Assembly (NCBI GenBank): GCA_964411985.1 | Contig: CAYPNF010000015.1 | Location: forward strand, 1-64,000 | DNA length: 64,000 bases | Direction of reading: 5' to 3' | DNA from: CAYPNF01 sp964411985 | GTDB lineage: Bacteria; Verrucomicrobiota; Verrucomicrobiia; Limisphaerales; J093 | Shown here: positions 37,260 to 46,316 of the stretch, one piece after another | How positions within the stretch are numbered: the stretch's first letter is position 1 | Layout: the number at the start of each line of letters is the position of its first letter | Translations under genes and position numbers: made by a program | The notes under the pieces: model-generated | Databases searched by the model: none | What the model was told of the DNA's origin: nothing | What the model saw: the letters and a program-made list of their open reading frames with translations, nothing else

Positions 37260-37454
37260 AGCATGCCGACATCGCCAATTGGGATTCTATCCCACACCAA
37301 GTGAACCTGTTCCGTTGCCCAGAATTCCACTTCCTCGCACCGCCGAGCAAAGCTACAAGGGCGAAAAACGAACGTCGCATTCCCTGTTGACACAAGCTGG
37401 TATGATGTTTTGGCCTTTCGGCCCGCGAAGCTCGGGCTTGGCAGGGGAGACGGA

Positions 37455-38663
37455 ATGAAACTTATGAGTCGCACGAAACAGAAACCAGGCAAACGCTTCA
37501 CCATCAAAACGCTCTCCGAACCGGGCCAAGGCATCGTGTACCGGCTGCAAGGATACACGCTCAGCGGTGCGCGAGTTCGGTTGAGTTTCCAGGATCAGGC
37601 CAGCGCCGAGCACAAGCGAGCGGAGTTGGAAAACGCGGACGAGACAGCGGCAAAATCGATCCGCTTGATTCAAACCCGTTTGACCGAAAGCCAGGGATTC
37701 GACGCCGAGCGGGCTACGGCCGAATTGCCTCCGGGGCGGTCCTTGCTCGCGGCCGTCCGCTTTTCCAATGATCACGCAAAAGCAAACGTGGTGCCTGTTC
37801 CTTTTTCGACCGCGTATCAGGCCTTCCTGGCTGATAAGAAGCGCGAGGAATGCCGGGAAGACACCCTCAGGAATTTGCGTGCCCGCGTAGGGCTCCTAAA
37901 ACGCTGCTGCGCAGAATTAACCGTTGATCAGATTACCCGCAGCCATATCCTCGAGCTTCTTCGGCGTGATGGGATCTCTTGGACCACTGCCGACAATGAC
38001 CGAAGAGCCTTTTCCTCCTTCTTTTCGTGGTGTCTTGAGCAGGTCCCCCCTCTCTGCCACGAAAATCCCGCAGCCGCAAAAAGGCGCAAGAACCGCGCCA
38101 CCAAGGAGGCTGAGGAGCCTTCAGTCATGCCCATTGAACGTTTCAAGAGCCTGCTCCGCGCCGCCGAGACCTACAAATCCGGCAAGCTTTTGCCCTACGT
38201 CGTGCTTACCGGCATGTGCGGCCTCCGCTGCAAAGAGGCCTCAAGAATCACGCGCGACGCCATCAACCTCCCCCAAAAGACGATCACGATCAGCGCCAAA
38301 ATCGCCAAACTCCGTGCACGACGGATCGTCGAGATTCCCCCCACAGCCCTGCGCTGGCTCAGAAAATTCCTTCGACCAGACACCTGCATACACCCTCGAA
38401 ACTTCCGCAAAGAGCTCAACCGGCTAAAGGCCTTGGTTGGCTACGGCCCCAGAACTGCCAAGAACCCGGACTTGGAGCCTTGGCCTCAAAACACTCTGCG
38501 AAACACCGCCATAACGTTCCATTACGCGCTCCACGCCAATGAAGGGGCCACTGCTTCCTGGGCTGGCACCAGCCCCGAAATCATCCACCGGTGTTACCGC
38601 GGTCTCGCCACTGCTGCCCAGAGCAAGCGGTTCTGGGCCCTTACTCCCAGCACCGTCCTGTGA
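37455..38663 (+). CDS. tyrosine recombinase (integrase) 1
   Basis: The protein has 402 residues from ATG 37455, with GGGGAG five bases upstream. An N-terminal SAM-like core-binding region (about 130-215) is followed by the catalytic domain. GMCGLRCKEASRI carries the box I arginine, and TLRNTAITFHYAL is box II with Asn where HxxR relatives have the second His. WAGTSPEIIHRCYRGL ends with the catalytic tyrosine. These substitutions fit a divergent clade and occur in part in recombinase 2. It probably mobilises this island. Confidence 0.85.
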   Translation: MKLMSRTKQKPGKRFTIKTLSEPGQGIVYRLQGYTLSGARVRLSFQDQASAEHKRAELENADETAAKSIRLIQTRLTESQGFDAERATAELPPGRSLLAAVRFSNDHAKANVVPVPFSTAYQAFLADKKREECREDTLRNLRARVGLLKRCCAELTVDQITRSHILELLRRDGISWTTADNDRRAFSSFFSWCLEQVPPLCHENPAAAKRRKNRATKEAEEPSVMPIERFKSLLRAAETYKSGKLLPYVVLTGMCGLRCKEASRITRDAINLPQKTITISAKIAKLRARRIVEIPPTALRWLRKFLRPDTCIHPRNFRKELNRLKALVGYGPRTAKNPDLEPWPQNTLRNTAITFHYALHANEGATASWAGTSPEIIHRCYRGLATAAQSKRFWALTPSTVL

Positions 38664-38914
38664 CATGCTAACTCGATCCAGCTTCCAGGCCCCAGTCTAG
38701 CCATCCTTGCGCGGTGTAGGTTATCCACCATGGCCTGGCGATCCGGGCAACCGCCGAAGCGCTCGGGCGGCCGAGCAGATCCATCTCCGAGCCGCGGGTG
38801 GCCTAACCACTCAAGACCCCGAGTCCAACGACTGAACAGACCATGTGCCCCAGCTTCGCAGGTGCGGCCAGCCTGCCCCCGGGGCAGCGGGTGCTACTTC
38901 CACCTCCAATACCC

Positions 38915-40189
38915 TCAACCCGCCTTGACCAACACCACCCTTGGAGTCAACCGCCATAGCGCGCCCACCTCCTTGCCGTAGATCAGTCCTTTATACCGCC
39001 GATGAATCACCGCGGGGCTAGTTCCTGCCCAGAGGGCCGTAGCCTGTTCATCCCGCGTACTTGTCAACCGATGGCTAATCGCGGTGTGCCGCATCACGTC
39101 GGCCACCCAAGGCAGCAGGCCAGCCGACTCCTCCGCCACCTTGCCAAACCCAGCCAACTTCCGAACCGCCAAGAAATCCTTCCGCCAGTTCTTCCCGCAG
39201 ATCGACATCCCCTCGACCAAGTAGCGCCGCAGCCACTTCACTGCCACCGGCGGGATCTCCACCACCCTGCGACTCCGCACCTTCGTAAAGTTGAGCACCA
39301 GTTCCCGCTCGTCCAGGTGCACATGTTCCGCCCGTACACGCGCCGCCTCGCTCGGCCGCAAACCGCAAAAAACGCATAAAACCACGTACGGCACCAACTT
39401 ACCTTTTTTATAGCGGGCTGCCGCAGACAGTAAAGCGGCCACCTCCATTGCGCTCAGTATTTTAGGCGCCTCCTCATCATTAAGCATAGGTGGCATCTCC
39501 ACACCTTTCGTTAAATTCTTTTTTACCAGCCTCGGGTATCGCCGGACGATCCAACCGAAGAAGGACGACCACGCGCGCACATCATTCGCTTTGGTTACAC
39601 GGGCTACCCGCCTCCCTCTCAAACAATTACTCAAATGGACCGATCTAATTTGTCGAACAGGAACACCGTCCAAATACCTACCCAATATGCCAACTCGGCT
39701 TCGAAGATTCCCGATGGTCCGATCAGTGCGCCGATCCTCACGCTTTTCCTTCAAGAAGCGCGGCAACACATCCAAAATGGTCAAGTCCTGAGGCTCGACT
39801 TCTTCCGCTCCCGAACTGCGAGTCAAACCCTTCGCCAGCCGGACCGACTTCGTCAGTGGGCACCTACCCTCTACACCCAGTTCTTGGAGAACCAAATACG
39901 CCAGTTCCGCATCACGTAACTCGTTTACGCTCAACCACGTTTGGAGAGGCCTCCGCTTTTTTTCCTGCTTCGCATCCTCGTCCTCCAGTTCCGCCACCCT
40001 CGCCCTCGCATCCTCCTCCCTCACAAAGCCCGCTTCCCGTAGGCGCACCCCATTCGGGCGATAACCCGACACGCGCCAGCGACCCGGCCTAGCCTGCTTG
40101 ACTTTGTAGCGCGCTTGCTGCGCCCCATCCTCGGGGGTCGCTTTTGGCAAGGCCGCGGCAGTCAGCTCTATTTGCCGGTTGTGTCTCAT
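38915..40189 (-). CDS. tyrosine recombinase (integrase) 2
   Basis: The protein has 424 residues. FCGLRPSEAARVRAEH has the box I arginine, VVEIPPVAVKWLRRY follows the beta-hairpin, VMRHTAISHRL is box II and WAGTSPAVIHRRYKGL contains the nucleophile tyrosine. It is a distant paralogue of recombinase 1, lying tail-to-tail with a 250-base gap. The pair might act together, as in multi-recombinase transposable units, or one may be a leftover of an earlier insertion. Codon use is somewhat richer in A/T towards the N-terminal part. Confidence 0.85.
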   Translation of the reverse strand: MRHNRQIELTAAALPKATPEDGAQQARYKVKQARPGRWRVSGYRPNGVRLREAGFVREEDARARVAELEDEDAKQEKKRRPLQTWLSVNELRDAELAYLVLQELGVEGRCPLTKSVRLAKGLTRSSGAEEVEPQDLTILDVLPRFLKEKREDRRTDRTIGNLRSRVGILGRYLDGVPVRQIRSVHLSNCLRGRRVARVTKANDVRAWSSFFGWIVRRYPRLVKKNLTKGVEMPPMLNDEEAPKILSAMEVAALLSAAARYKKGKLVPYVVLCVFCGLRPSEAARVRAEHVHLDERELVLNFTKVRSRRVVEIPPVAVKWLRRYLVEGMSICGKNWRKDFLAVRKLAGFGKVAEESAGLLPWVADVMRHTAISHRLTSTRDEQATALWAGTSPAVIHRRYKGLIYGKEVGALWRLTPRVVLVKAG

Positions 40190-40303
40190 TCAGGCGATTC
40201 TGGACTGCCGCCTCCATATGATACGACCGTTTTAGCGTTCTCACTCGATATCTCTCGCCAAGCCATTACTTAGGAGATACGATTCGCCCTTTAGGGAATT
40301 GTT

Positions 40304-41263
40304 ATGTCTGAAGATCACCAAGACGTTTCTGACTGGAAGGGTGGGCGAAAGGCCTGGGAGGTAATGATTTGTCGTTTTCCGCAAGAGTTGTACGAGGCGA
40401 TGCAGGCCGCCAGCGACGCACTTGGCATGTACGATGCGTCGTTCGTGCGATTGGCGGTAGCACGCACGATATCCGATTTGATCGCGGTCTACCGGGACGA
40501 AGTCCGCGAGGAGGCGCGAGCGCTGGTTGAAAGATTTGTGGGCGCGCGGTTTTTGAGCGGCCGCAAGAAAGGGGTTATGGCAAGCACACCGTGCGCCAAA
40601 GCTGATGAAACAAGTGTCAGGAAGCGCATACGCGAGATTCAGGAGGATGGCTTTTTGTTGGCGAAGCTTTCGGATTTGGCGCGGCGGAAAAAGCGACTGC
40701 GCGAGTCGAGACGGGTTGAGGGAGTGGGTTCGGTCGTGGATAGGAACCATCTCGAAGCACTGCTGAAAAGTGCCGGGCATCGGTACAGTCGAAGCGTGCT
40801 GTGCCAGGAAATGGAGCGCGTGTTCTCGAGGGAGTTGGAAAGCTGTTGCGAAATGTGGTTTTCGACGGTGAGCCTGCAAAACCGAGTGATTGTTGAGGTT
40901 TATGGGAATCCAGCAGAACGGACCGAGCTCGAAAAATCTCATCTCTGCCGCATTGCGATGCTGCGCCGCGGATTGACCCGACTTCGGCAGAATCGTCGCT
41001 TGCCAAGAGGATTCTTGCGGGAGTTGCAGGAGTATTCCGTGGTGTTATTCAGCGCTTGGGATGATTGTACGGCGAAGCAGAAGGAGACACGCTTGAAGAA
41101 ACGGATCCGCAAGTTCTGGAGGGCTTTGAAGGGGTTTCGCTCTGCGCGCGCTCGAAAGGCGAAACAGTTGCGCAAGAAACAAGCGAAGAGAGAAATTTGG
41201 CTGAATCCTTACGCACTGAAGAAGTTGTTGGACAAGAACGAAAATCGGCCTGGGATTCTGTAG
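40304..41263 (+). CDS. basic protein with ribbon-helix-helix-like N-terminus, unknown
   Basis: The protein has 319 residues, divergent from recombinase 2. The start is at ATG 40304 with AGGGA about 7 bases upstream. Residues about 18-60 (VMICRFPQELYEAMQAASDALGMYDASFVRLAVARTI) read like a ribbon-helix-helix unit, and the remainder is very rich in Arg and Lys. A basic helical tail lies at 265-305. It is a likely DNA- or RNA-binding accessory protein of the island; no family is recognised. Confidence 0.6.
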   Translation: MSEDHQDVSDWKGGRKAWEVMICRFPQELYEAMQAASDALGMYDASFVRLAVARTISDLIAVYRDEVREEARALVERFVGARFLSGRKKGVMASTPCAKADETSVRKRIREIQEDGFLLAKLSDLARRKKRLRESRRVEGVGSVVDRNHLEALLKSAGHRYSRSVLCQEMERVFSRELESCCEMWFSTVSLQNRVIVEVYGNPAERTELEKSHLCRIAMLRRGLTRLRQNRRLPRGFLRELQEYSVVLFSAWDDCTAKQKETRLKKRIRKFWRALKGFRSARARKAKQLRKKQAKREIWLNPYALKKLLDKNENRPGIL

Positions 41264-41387
41264 GGACGGTCGATACTGGTGCGCAAAATAGCTTCCCCAG
41301 TGATCTTATGGCGCGCTAGCGAGACCGAATGTAAGTGTCTGCTTGAGTTGAGCTCTGCCATCCCCCCTGCGGAAGCAGCAAGTCCAC

Positions 41388-41482
41388 TCTGCCCACCATA
41401 GGCTCACGAGAAGGCAAAATGCCTGGTCAATGACAATTATTCTTTGTACTCGCGAATTATGATCCTCACTCTACAAATGCCG
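41388..41482. repeat. direct repeat R1 (95 bases)
   Basis: It begins TCTGCCCACCATAGGCTCAC and includes ACTCGCGAATTATGATCCTCAC. It matches 41758-41852 at the same length, offset by 370 bases, at roughly 70 per cent by eye. Confidence 0.55.
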
Positions 41483-41757
41483 TGACAAAAGGACGGTGTG
41501 GGCAAAAAGGACCGCAGGAGGATGACAGCGGACCCAAAAACACTTCAGTAAATCCAAGCCGCCCCTGCCTCCATGCGGTCGGGATTCATATGGCCGGACA
41601 TAGGAGATCCATAAATCCGATCTATTCATTTCAGGGTCCCTTCCCGGATTAATTTCAGCTGCTTACCAGTAAACTACTCACTCCCCGCCAGCTCAATCTC
41701 GCCAGCACTCGCGCTATCCCAAACCCAATTCGGAATGGGAGGAAAAGAACCCGGAAT

Positions 41758-41852
41758 CTGCCCACTCCCTAGGGCTCCACCGCGAGAAACTGCTCCCATG
41801 ACATCTATTCGTCACACTCGCGCGAATCATCAGTCTCACTCCACATAAGCGG
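41758..41852. repeat. direct repeat R2 (95 bases)
   Basis: It begins TCTGCCCACTCCCTAGGGCT and includes ACTCGCGCGAATCATCAG and TCTCACTCCACATAAG. It is the diverged partner of R1. Confidence 0.55.
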
Positions 41853-42655
41853 CCCGATCGTCCTCAGCAAAGCCACAGGAAGGCCGAACATCGTCACCGG
41901 AGAATTGCATTTGTGAATTGGCCACTCACTTCATGGTGACCCAGCAACAACAAGCGCCTTGGGCTTAAGAAGGGTCACCCTTCCGGGGCGTGGACAGGGA
42001 ACTTTAAAATCCGACTAAGGACTCTATGGAAGTGCGCCTGAACTTTACTCGCTGGCAAATCGATAAATTGAATCTTTGGTTTTTCATTTAGCTGGCCGCA
42101 AGTGGGAGACCAGCCAACCGCATCGGGCTTCGGTTAGGGGCGAGATATTCGTGGGTTCACCGAAGAGGCAACGGCGGATCGATGCCGGGCTTTGGACTGC
42201 GACATCAGCCTGAGTCACGCTTATTCAATTCGGACCTGTGGCATCCACCCGCCATCGTTTCGGGTTTGCTGAGCGGACGGGAATGCGCAAAACCCGTCGA
42301 AAAGGAGTGCGGAATAGATCCAAGTTCGCAGCGCCCATCACCCCCCTGCCGGATCGTGCATATCTTATTGATATTACTCGGTTTGCGAGGGTCACTGGGT
42401 TTGGACAACACTTCGACCTTCCCGGTTTTCGTTATGCTCAACGCAATTTCCGGGTGCCAGAGCCAAGCACCGGGCTGTGCCAGAGCTAGGAACTGTGATT
42501 CAAAGCCATCGGTACACCCCGACGGGAGCAGGGCAACCCTGGCTTCCCGCCAGGTGGGTGGCCCAAACCGTTGCCCAAAATCGTGCCCAAAATCCCGTTT
42601 GAGGCCCGGATCGGGGAGTTCGGGGGTCGCAAGGGTGAGGCGTGCCCGGAAGCCA

Positions 42656-42684
42656 GAAAACCCTTGAAAATAGGGGGTTTTTTG
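42656..42684 (-). terminator. Rho-independent terminator of tRNA-Lys
   Basis: On the minus strand, an AAAACCC / GGGTTTT hairpin followed by Ts lies about 25 bases after the tRNA 3' end. Confidence 0.6.
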
Positions 42685-42706
42685 GTAGATTGGAGGCGTT
42701 GCAGAG

Positions 42707-42781
42707 TGGTGGGTCGGCTGGGATTCGAACCCAGGACCAACGGCTTAAAAGGCCGCTGCTCTACCGCTGAGCTACCAACCC
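42707..42781 (-). tRNA. tRNA-Lys (anticodon UUU), CCA encoded
   Basis: The reverse strand reads GGGTTGG acceptor, D-arm with AGCGGTAGA loop, anticodon loop CTTTTAA (anticodon TTT), T-arm CTGGG TTCGAAT CCCAG and CCGACCC-A-CCA. All stems pair (one G-T in the acceptor). Length is 75 bases including CCA. Its 3' end faces the mobile island, the usual geometry of a tyrosine-recombinase attachment site, but no second copy of the 3' end was found in the window. Confidence 0.97.
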
Positions 42782-43105
42782 ACTTCAGTAAAGGCTTGGA
42801 CGGGAAGTTGAACTTCCCCAGCCAAAGGGCCTAGACACTAGTGCAGGGTTCTGGACGGAGGCAAGCGTTTTTCACGACAGCGTTCTTTGCCTTTGCCCCC
42901 CCAGCCTCACAAGTCAATCCGGCGGAAGGCCCTCTTCCGGTAATTCACACCTGCTCGCTTGAGTGGCAAAGCCTTACACTGGAAAACCAATACATCCTTG
43001 ATGACGACACGGGCAGAAACGCGTGGAGGCGATCCAGAGGGCCTTCGCGCAGACGGAACAGCGCCGAACGCTCCAGCTTCGGCACAGGCAGACCCGGGAG
43101 AGAGG
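42782..43105. other. intergenic stretch, no gene seen
   Basis: About 320 bases between tRNA-Lys and the xylanase stop codon. It should contain the tRNA promoter just above 42781. No other feature is recognised. Confidence 0.35.
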
Positions 43106-44284
43106 TTAATCCGATCCCTGCAGCGCCTTCATCACCGCTCCAAAAGCGGGCTTGGGATTCCCCAAACGGTCGAACAGGAGGGGGTGATTCACCCGCTTCC
43201 AGGGAAAGGTGTTGAGCCAGCTTTGACCGTCGTGAAGGTTCCAGAAAGAGACTCGCGCCACCACATCGTGATGTCGTCGGAAGATCGCAAACAATCGGGC
43301 GTACTGCTCAGCCTGTCGCTGCAGGATGTCGGGCGGGCACCCATCCCGATAGGGGTCCAGTTTGGATAGCTCCTCGCGGTGTTTTCCGCCATCCGCCCAC
43401 CATCTGCTTCGAGGAATGACATCGATGTCCAACTCGGACACCACGATCTTGAGCCCTAGACCCTTCACCGCCACGATGGTGGCTTCGATCTCGTCGAAGG
43501 GAATGCTGTCGAGTTCGTAATGTCCCTGGAGGCCGACGGCATGAAGCGGGACCCCTCGGGCTTTCATGGCGCGAACGAGTTGGAGCATCTTCTCACGCTT
43601 GGCAGGAAGCTCGTTGTTGTAATCGTTATAGATCAAGGTGGCTTGCGGATCCGCCTGATGGGCGTATTCGAAGGCTTTGAAAAGGAATTCTTCTCCACAG
43701 GCGCGTTCCCAACCAGAACTCCGGAGATAATTGGTTCCGTCGTCCAGGGCTTCGTTCACCACATCCCACATGGCAATCCTGCCTTTGTACCGGTTCACCA
43801 CGGTTTCGATGTGCTTCCGCATCCGGTCCAGCAAACGCTCCCTGGATACCGGCTGCGCTCCCTCCCGGAAGAACCATTCTGGGGTGCGGTCGTCCTTCGC
43901 CCAGACGAGACAATGGCCAACAATGTTCAGCTTCTGCTCCGAGGAAAAGTTCACGAACGAGTCGGCCAACGCGAAATCCCATTGTCCCTCGGAAGCCTGA
44001 ACCCGCGCGGGCTTCATGCAGTTTTCTGGCGTTACCATGCTGAACTGATTCGTCAGCAGCGCCCAATCGCCGGGTTGGCTCGCGATACGATCTGCCAGCC
44101 CCAGCCCGATGGGAAACAGGCCTTTCGAGGCTTCCCTCAGCGAAGGAGGGGCAGCGTTGGCGGCCTGCACGTTGCCAGCACTTCCAGCCAACAGGGCCCA
44201 CAGCAACAACAGTAGGGAAAGCCGTTCCAACGTCGAGGCGTTCACTAGTAAAGGCCTTGGGACTTTCACGGTCATAGGGGTCAT
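43106..44284 (-). CDS. GH10 endo-1,4-beta-xylanase, secreted
   Basis: The protein has 392 residues from MTPMTVKVP, with a signal peptide (about 1-42, ending VQAAN). GH10 motifs are complete: VTPENCMKPARVQ, GHCLVWAKD, WDVVNEALDD (acid/base Glu), GLQGHYEL, VSELDIDV (nucleophile Glu) and SFWNLHDGQSW. It cuts xylan outside the cell and fits the arabinan/pectin enzymes elsewhere in the window. Its ATG overlaps the TGA of manC by one base, so translation may be coupled, an odd partnership. Confidence 0.93.
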   Translation of the reverse strand: MTPMTVKVPRPLLVNASTLERLSLLLLLWALLAGSAGNVQAANAAPPSLREASKGLFPIGLGLADRIASQPGDWALLTNQFSMVTPENCMKPARVQASEGQWDFALADSFVNFSSEQKLNIVGHCLVWAKDDRTPEWFFREGAQPVSRERLLDRMRKHIETVVNRYKGRIAMWDVVNEALDDGTNYLRSSGWERACGEEFLFKAFEYAHQADPQATLIYNDYNNELPAKREKMLQLVRAMKARGVPLHAVGLQGHYELDSIPFDEIEATIVAVKGLGLKIVVSELDIDVIPRSRWWADGGKHREELSKLDPYRDGCPPDILQRQAEQYARLFAIFRRHHDVVARVSFWNLHDGQSWLNTFPWKRVNHPLLFDRLGNPKPAFGAVMKALQGSD

Positions 44285-45378
44285 CACACCATGTCCTTTC
44301 CGAAATGCTCGCCCACCCGTCGATGCAGTTCCTTGATCTCCTCCGCACGGTTCGCGGGACACACCAGGGTGGCGTCTCCTGTGTGAATGATGATCAGGTC
44401 CTCGCAACCGATGGTGGCGATCAAGTGTTTGGGATCACTCGACGCCACCAGCGTGCGGCGGGTGTCCACCAGCAATGCCTTCCGAGTACCCAGGGCGTTG
44501 CCCGCATCGTCCCGAGGGCATGTTTCCGCAAAAAAAGGCCAGGATCCAACGTCGAGCCATCGCAAGGGCATAGGGATCGCCACCACTTGCCACCGCGGGT
44601 CGCGGGAGGCTGGCTCCATGATGGCGAAGTCGACGCTGATCTTCTTGAGAGTGGGAAAGAGATCGTGAAGGACTGCATAGCGGTCCGGCGTGTCCCAGGC
44701 CTGGGCGATGCGCGTCAGGGTGCGATGATTCTCGGGGTGGAAAGCCTGAATGCAATCCAAGAGGGTAGACGCGCGCCATACAAACATTCCGCTGTTCCAC
44801 AAGTAAGCGTCCGCTCCGGCGGCAAAGAACTGGCCAGCCAATTCCTCAGCCGGTTTTTCCCGAAACTGGCGCACCTGCCGGGCATGGGTGCAGATGGGCG
44901 CGCCCAGTTCCAGGTATCCGTAACTGGTGGCCGGAGCCGTTGGCGTGATGCCAAAGGTGACGAGGGCATTGGGGTTCGCCTCGACCAACTCAAAACCAGC
45001 GCGCACGATGCGCTGGAATTCCTCCACGGGCTCGATCAGGTGATCGGCGGTGAAGACGGCTATCACCGCCTCCGGATCCCGTTGCGCAATCACGGCGGCG
45101 CTGAATCCGACTGCGTTCAGCGTGTCCCGGCCGCACGGTTCACCGAGAAACTGACTCGTCGTCAGCCGGGGTAACGCATCGTGAATGACCGTCTCGTGCG
45201 CTTCCGAGGCACACACGTAACAGGCCCCTTGCGGCAGGAGGCCTTCCAGTCGAGACAAAGCAATCTCCAGCAGACTGCGCCCCTGGATGAAGGGGATGAG
45301 CTGCTTGGGAAGATCGCGACGACTCATCGGCCAGAGCCGGGTGCCGGAGCCTCCGGCCATGATGACTGCGTATCTCAT
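44284..45378 (-). CDS. manC: mannose-1-phosphate guanylyltransferase
   Basis: The protein has 364 residues. The nucleotidyltransferase signature GGSGTRLWPMSR lies at 9-20, followed by LPKQLIPF, EPCGRDTLNAVGFSA, TADHLIEP, YLWNSGMFVWRAST and LDVGSWPFF. It makes GDP-mannose from GTP and mannose 1-phosphate for cell-surface glycans. The C-terminal isomerase domain found in longer bifunctional forms is absent. Transcription runs into the xylanase gene. Confidence 0.93.
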   Translation of the reverse strand: MRYAVIMAGGSGTRLWPMSRRDLPKQLIPFIQGRSLLEIALSRLEGLLPQGACYVCASEAHETVIHDALPRLTTSQFLGEPCGRDTLNAVGFSAAVIAQRDPEAVIAVFTADHLIEPVEEFQRIVRAGFELVEANPNALVTFGITPTAPATSYGYLELGAPICTHARQVRQFREKPAEELAGQFFAAGADAYLWNSGMFVWRASTLLDCIQAFHPENHRTLTRIAQAWDTPDRYAVLHDLFPTLKKISVDFAIMEPASRDPRWQVVAIPMPLRWLDVGSWPFFAETCPRDDAGNALGTRKALLVDTRRTLVASSDPKHLIATIGCEDLIIIHTGDATLVCPANRAEEIKELHRRVGEHFGKDMV

Positions 45379-45536
45379 CTTCTAAGTTTGGTTGCGTGGC
45401 GGTCGCCGCCAGTACGAATTGCTGGAAGCAACAACCGGATTCTGCAAAAACGTCCAGGCACTTCGAGCCTGACTGCGGAGAGAATATCATTCTCGGGGCT
45501 CAATTCCAATAAACAAAACCAGCCGCGCTCAGCCCG

Positions 45537-46316
45537 TCAATCGACTCGCCTCAGTACGCCATCCGACTGACAAACAAGGTTAAAATCGTAGCGATCGCGT
45601 TGCAGGCAGAAGGGAACGTCGTCACGCAGTTCGGAGCGGCTGAGAAGCCGTCGGGCGTTGCGCGAACGCAGCACGGCTTGACCGAGATTCGCTTGGTCAG
45701 CCAGGTAAATCTGCCTGGCGATTTGCGCGGAATCGGAAATATCCCCACCTGATGCCAGGGATTCCCAGACCGCGTCGCAAAGCGCGCCGGCAGCAAGTAC
45801 GTCCTCATAAGCTGCCTGCTCGAAGGTGCCGCTGCAGACCAGGCACAACCGGGCAAAAGAGGACTGCGCGAGGCATCGAGCCACCGCGCCCAGGTTCAAA
45901 AACGACGCCGCGAGCACCAAGCCAGCTCCCTGGCAGGCCCTCAAGCCACGAGTGCCATTGGTGGTGGTCATGACGATGGTCTTGCCGGAAACCACCTCCG
46001 GTACGAACTCCCGCGGTGAGTTCCCAAGGTCAAAGTCGACGTCGCCGGTGAGTTCTCGCCGGATCCGAAACCCGTCCCGTTCCCCGGCCAGCAAAACTCC
46101 GGGGTGAGATCGTCGGACCGCCAGAGCTTCCGAGATTTCACAAACCGGTAGGATCGCTACCGCACCATTCGCCACGGCCGTCACCATCGTCGAGGTCGCC
46201 CGGAGGACATCAAACACGACGCATGCGGTGTCCGTCAGATCCCGTCCCTGAAGGGTCGAGAAATCAGCGGGTGTAAAGAGGACTTCCAAGTGAGTTGACA
46301 TACTCGCTGCTTTCAT
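45537..46316 (-). CDS. comB: 2-phosphosulfolactate phosphatase family protein (ComB-like)
   Basis: The protein has 259 residues. Family motifs are ACVVFDVLRATSTMVTAVANGA, LLAGERDGFRI, FDLGNSPREF, IVMTTTNGTRGL and CSGTFEQAAYEDVLAAGAL. ComB removes phosphate from 2-phosphosulfolactate in coenzyme M or sulfolactate synthesis; bacteria carry homologues without known coenzyme M use. Its start overlaps the stop of the glycosylase gene as ATGA, indicating translational coupling. Confidence 0.85.
   Translation of the reverse strand: MKAASMSTHLEVLFTPADFSTLQGRDLTDTACVVFDVLRATSTMVTAVANGAVAILPVCEISEALAVRRSHPGVLLAGERDGFRIRRELTGDVDFDLGNSPREFVPEVVSGKTIVMTTTNGTRGLRACQGAGLVLAASFLNLGAVARCLAQSSFARLCLVCSGTFEQAAYEDVLAAGALCDAVWESLASGGDISDSAQIARQIYLADQANLGQAVLRSRNARRLLSRSELRDDVPFCLQRDRYDFNLVCQSDGVLRRVD

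Larger units (their letters stand above)
41264..42655. other. long non-coding stretch at the island edge
   Basis: About 1.4 kb in which no ORF over 60 codons exists from 41320 to 42180. It contains a 95-base direct repeat (listed separately). From 42182 to 42655 there are ORFs of doubtful character. Composition is less GC-rich than the neighbours. Confidence 0.5.

Noticed and set aside
42182..42667. 161-codon plus ORF before the tRNA
   Set aside because: Cysteine/arginine/serine-rich without motifs, no ribosome-binding site, and competing frames are equally open.
31900..42710. Attachment-site duplication of the tRNA-Lys 3' end
   Set aside because: I looked for a second copy of the T-arm/acceptor sequence across the island and found none; the partner may be outside the window or lost.
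42571..42834. ORF containing GRLGFEPRTNGLKGRCSTAEL
   Set aside because: This is the classic false translation of a tRNA gene, here tRNA-Lys on the other strand.
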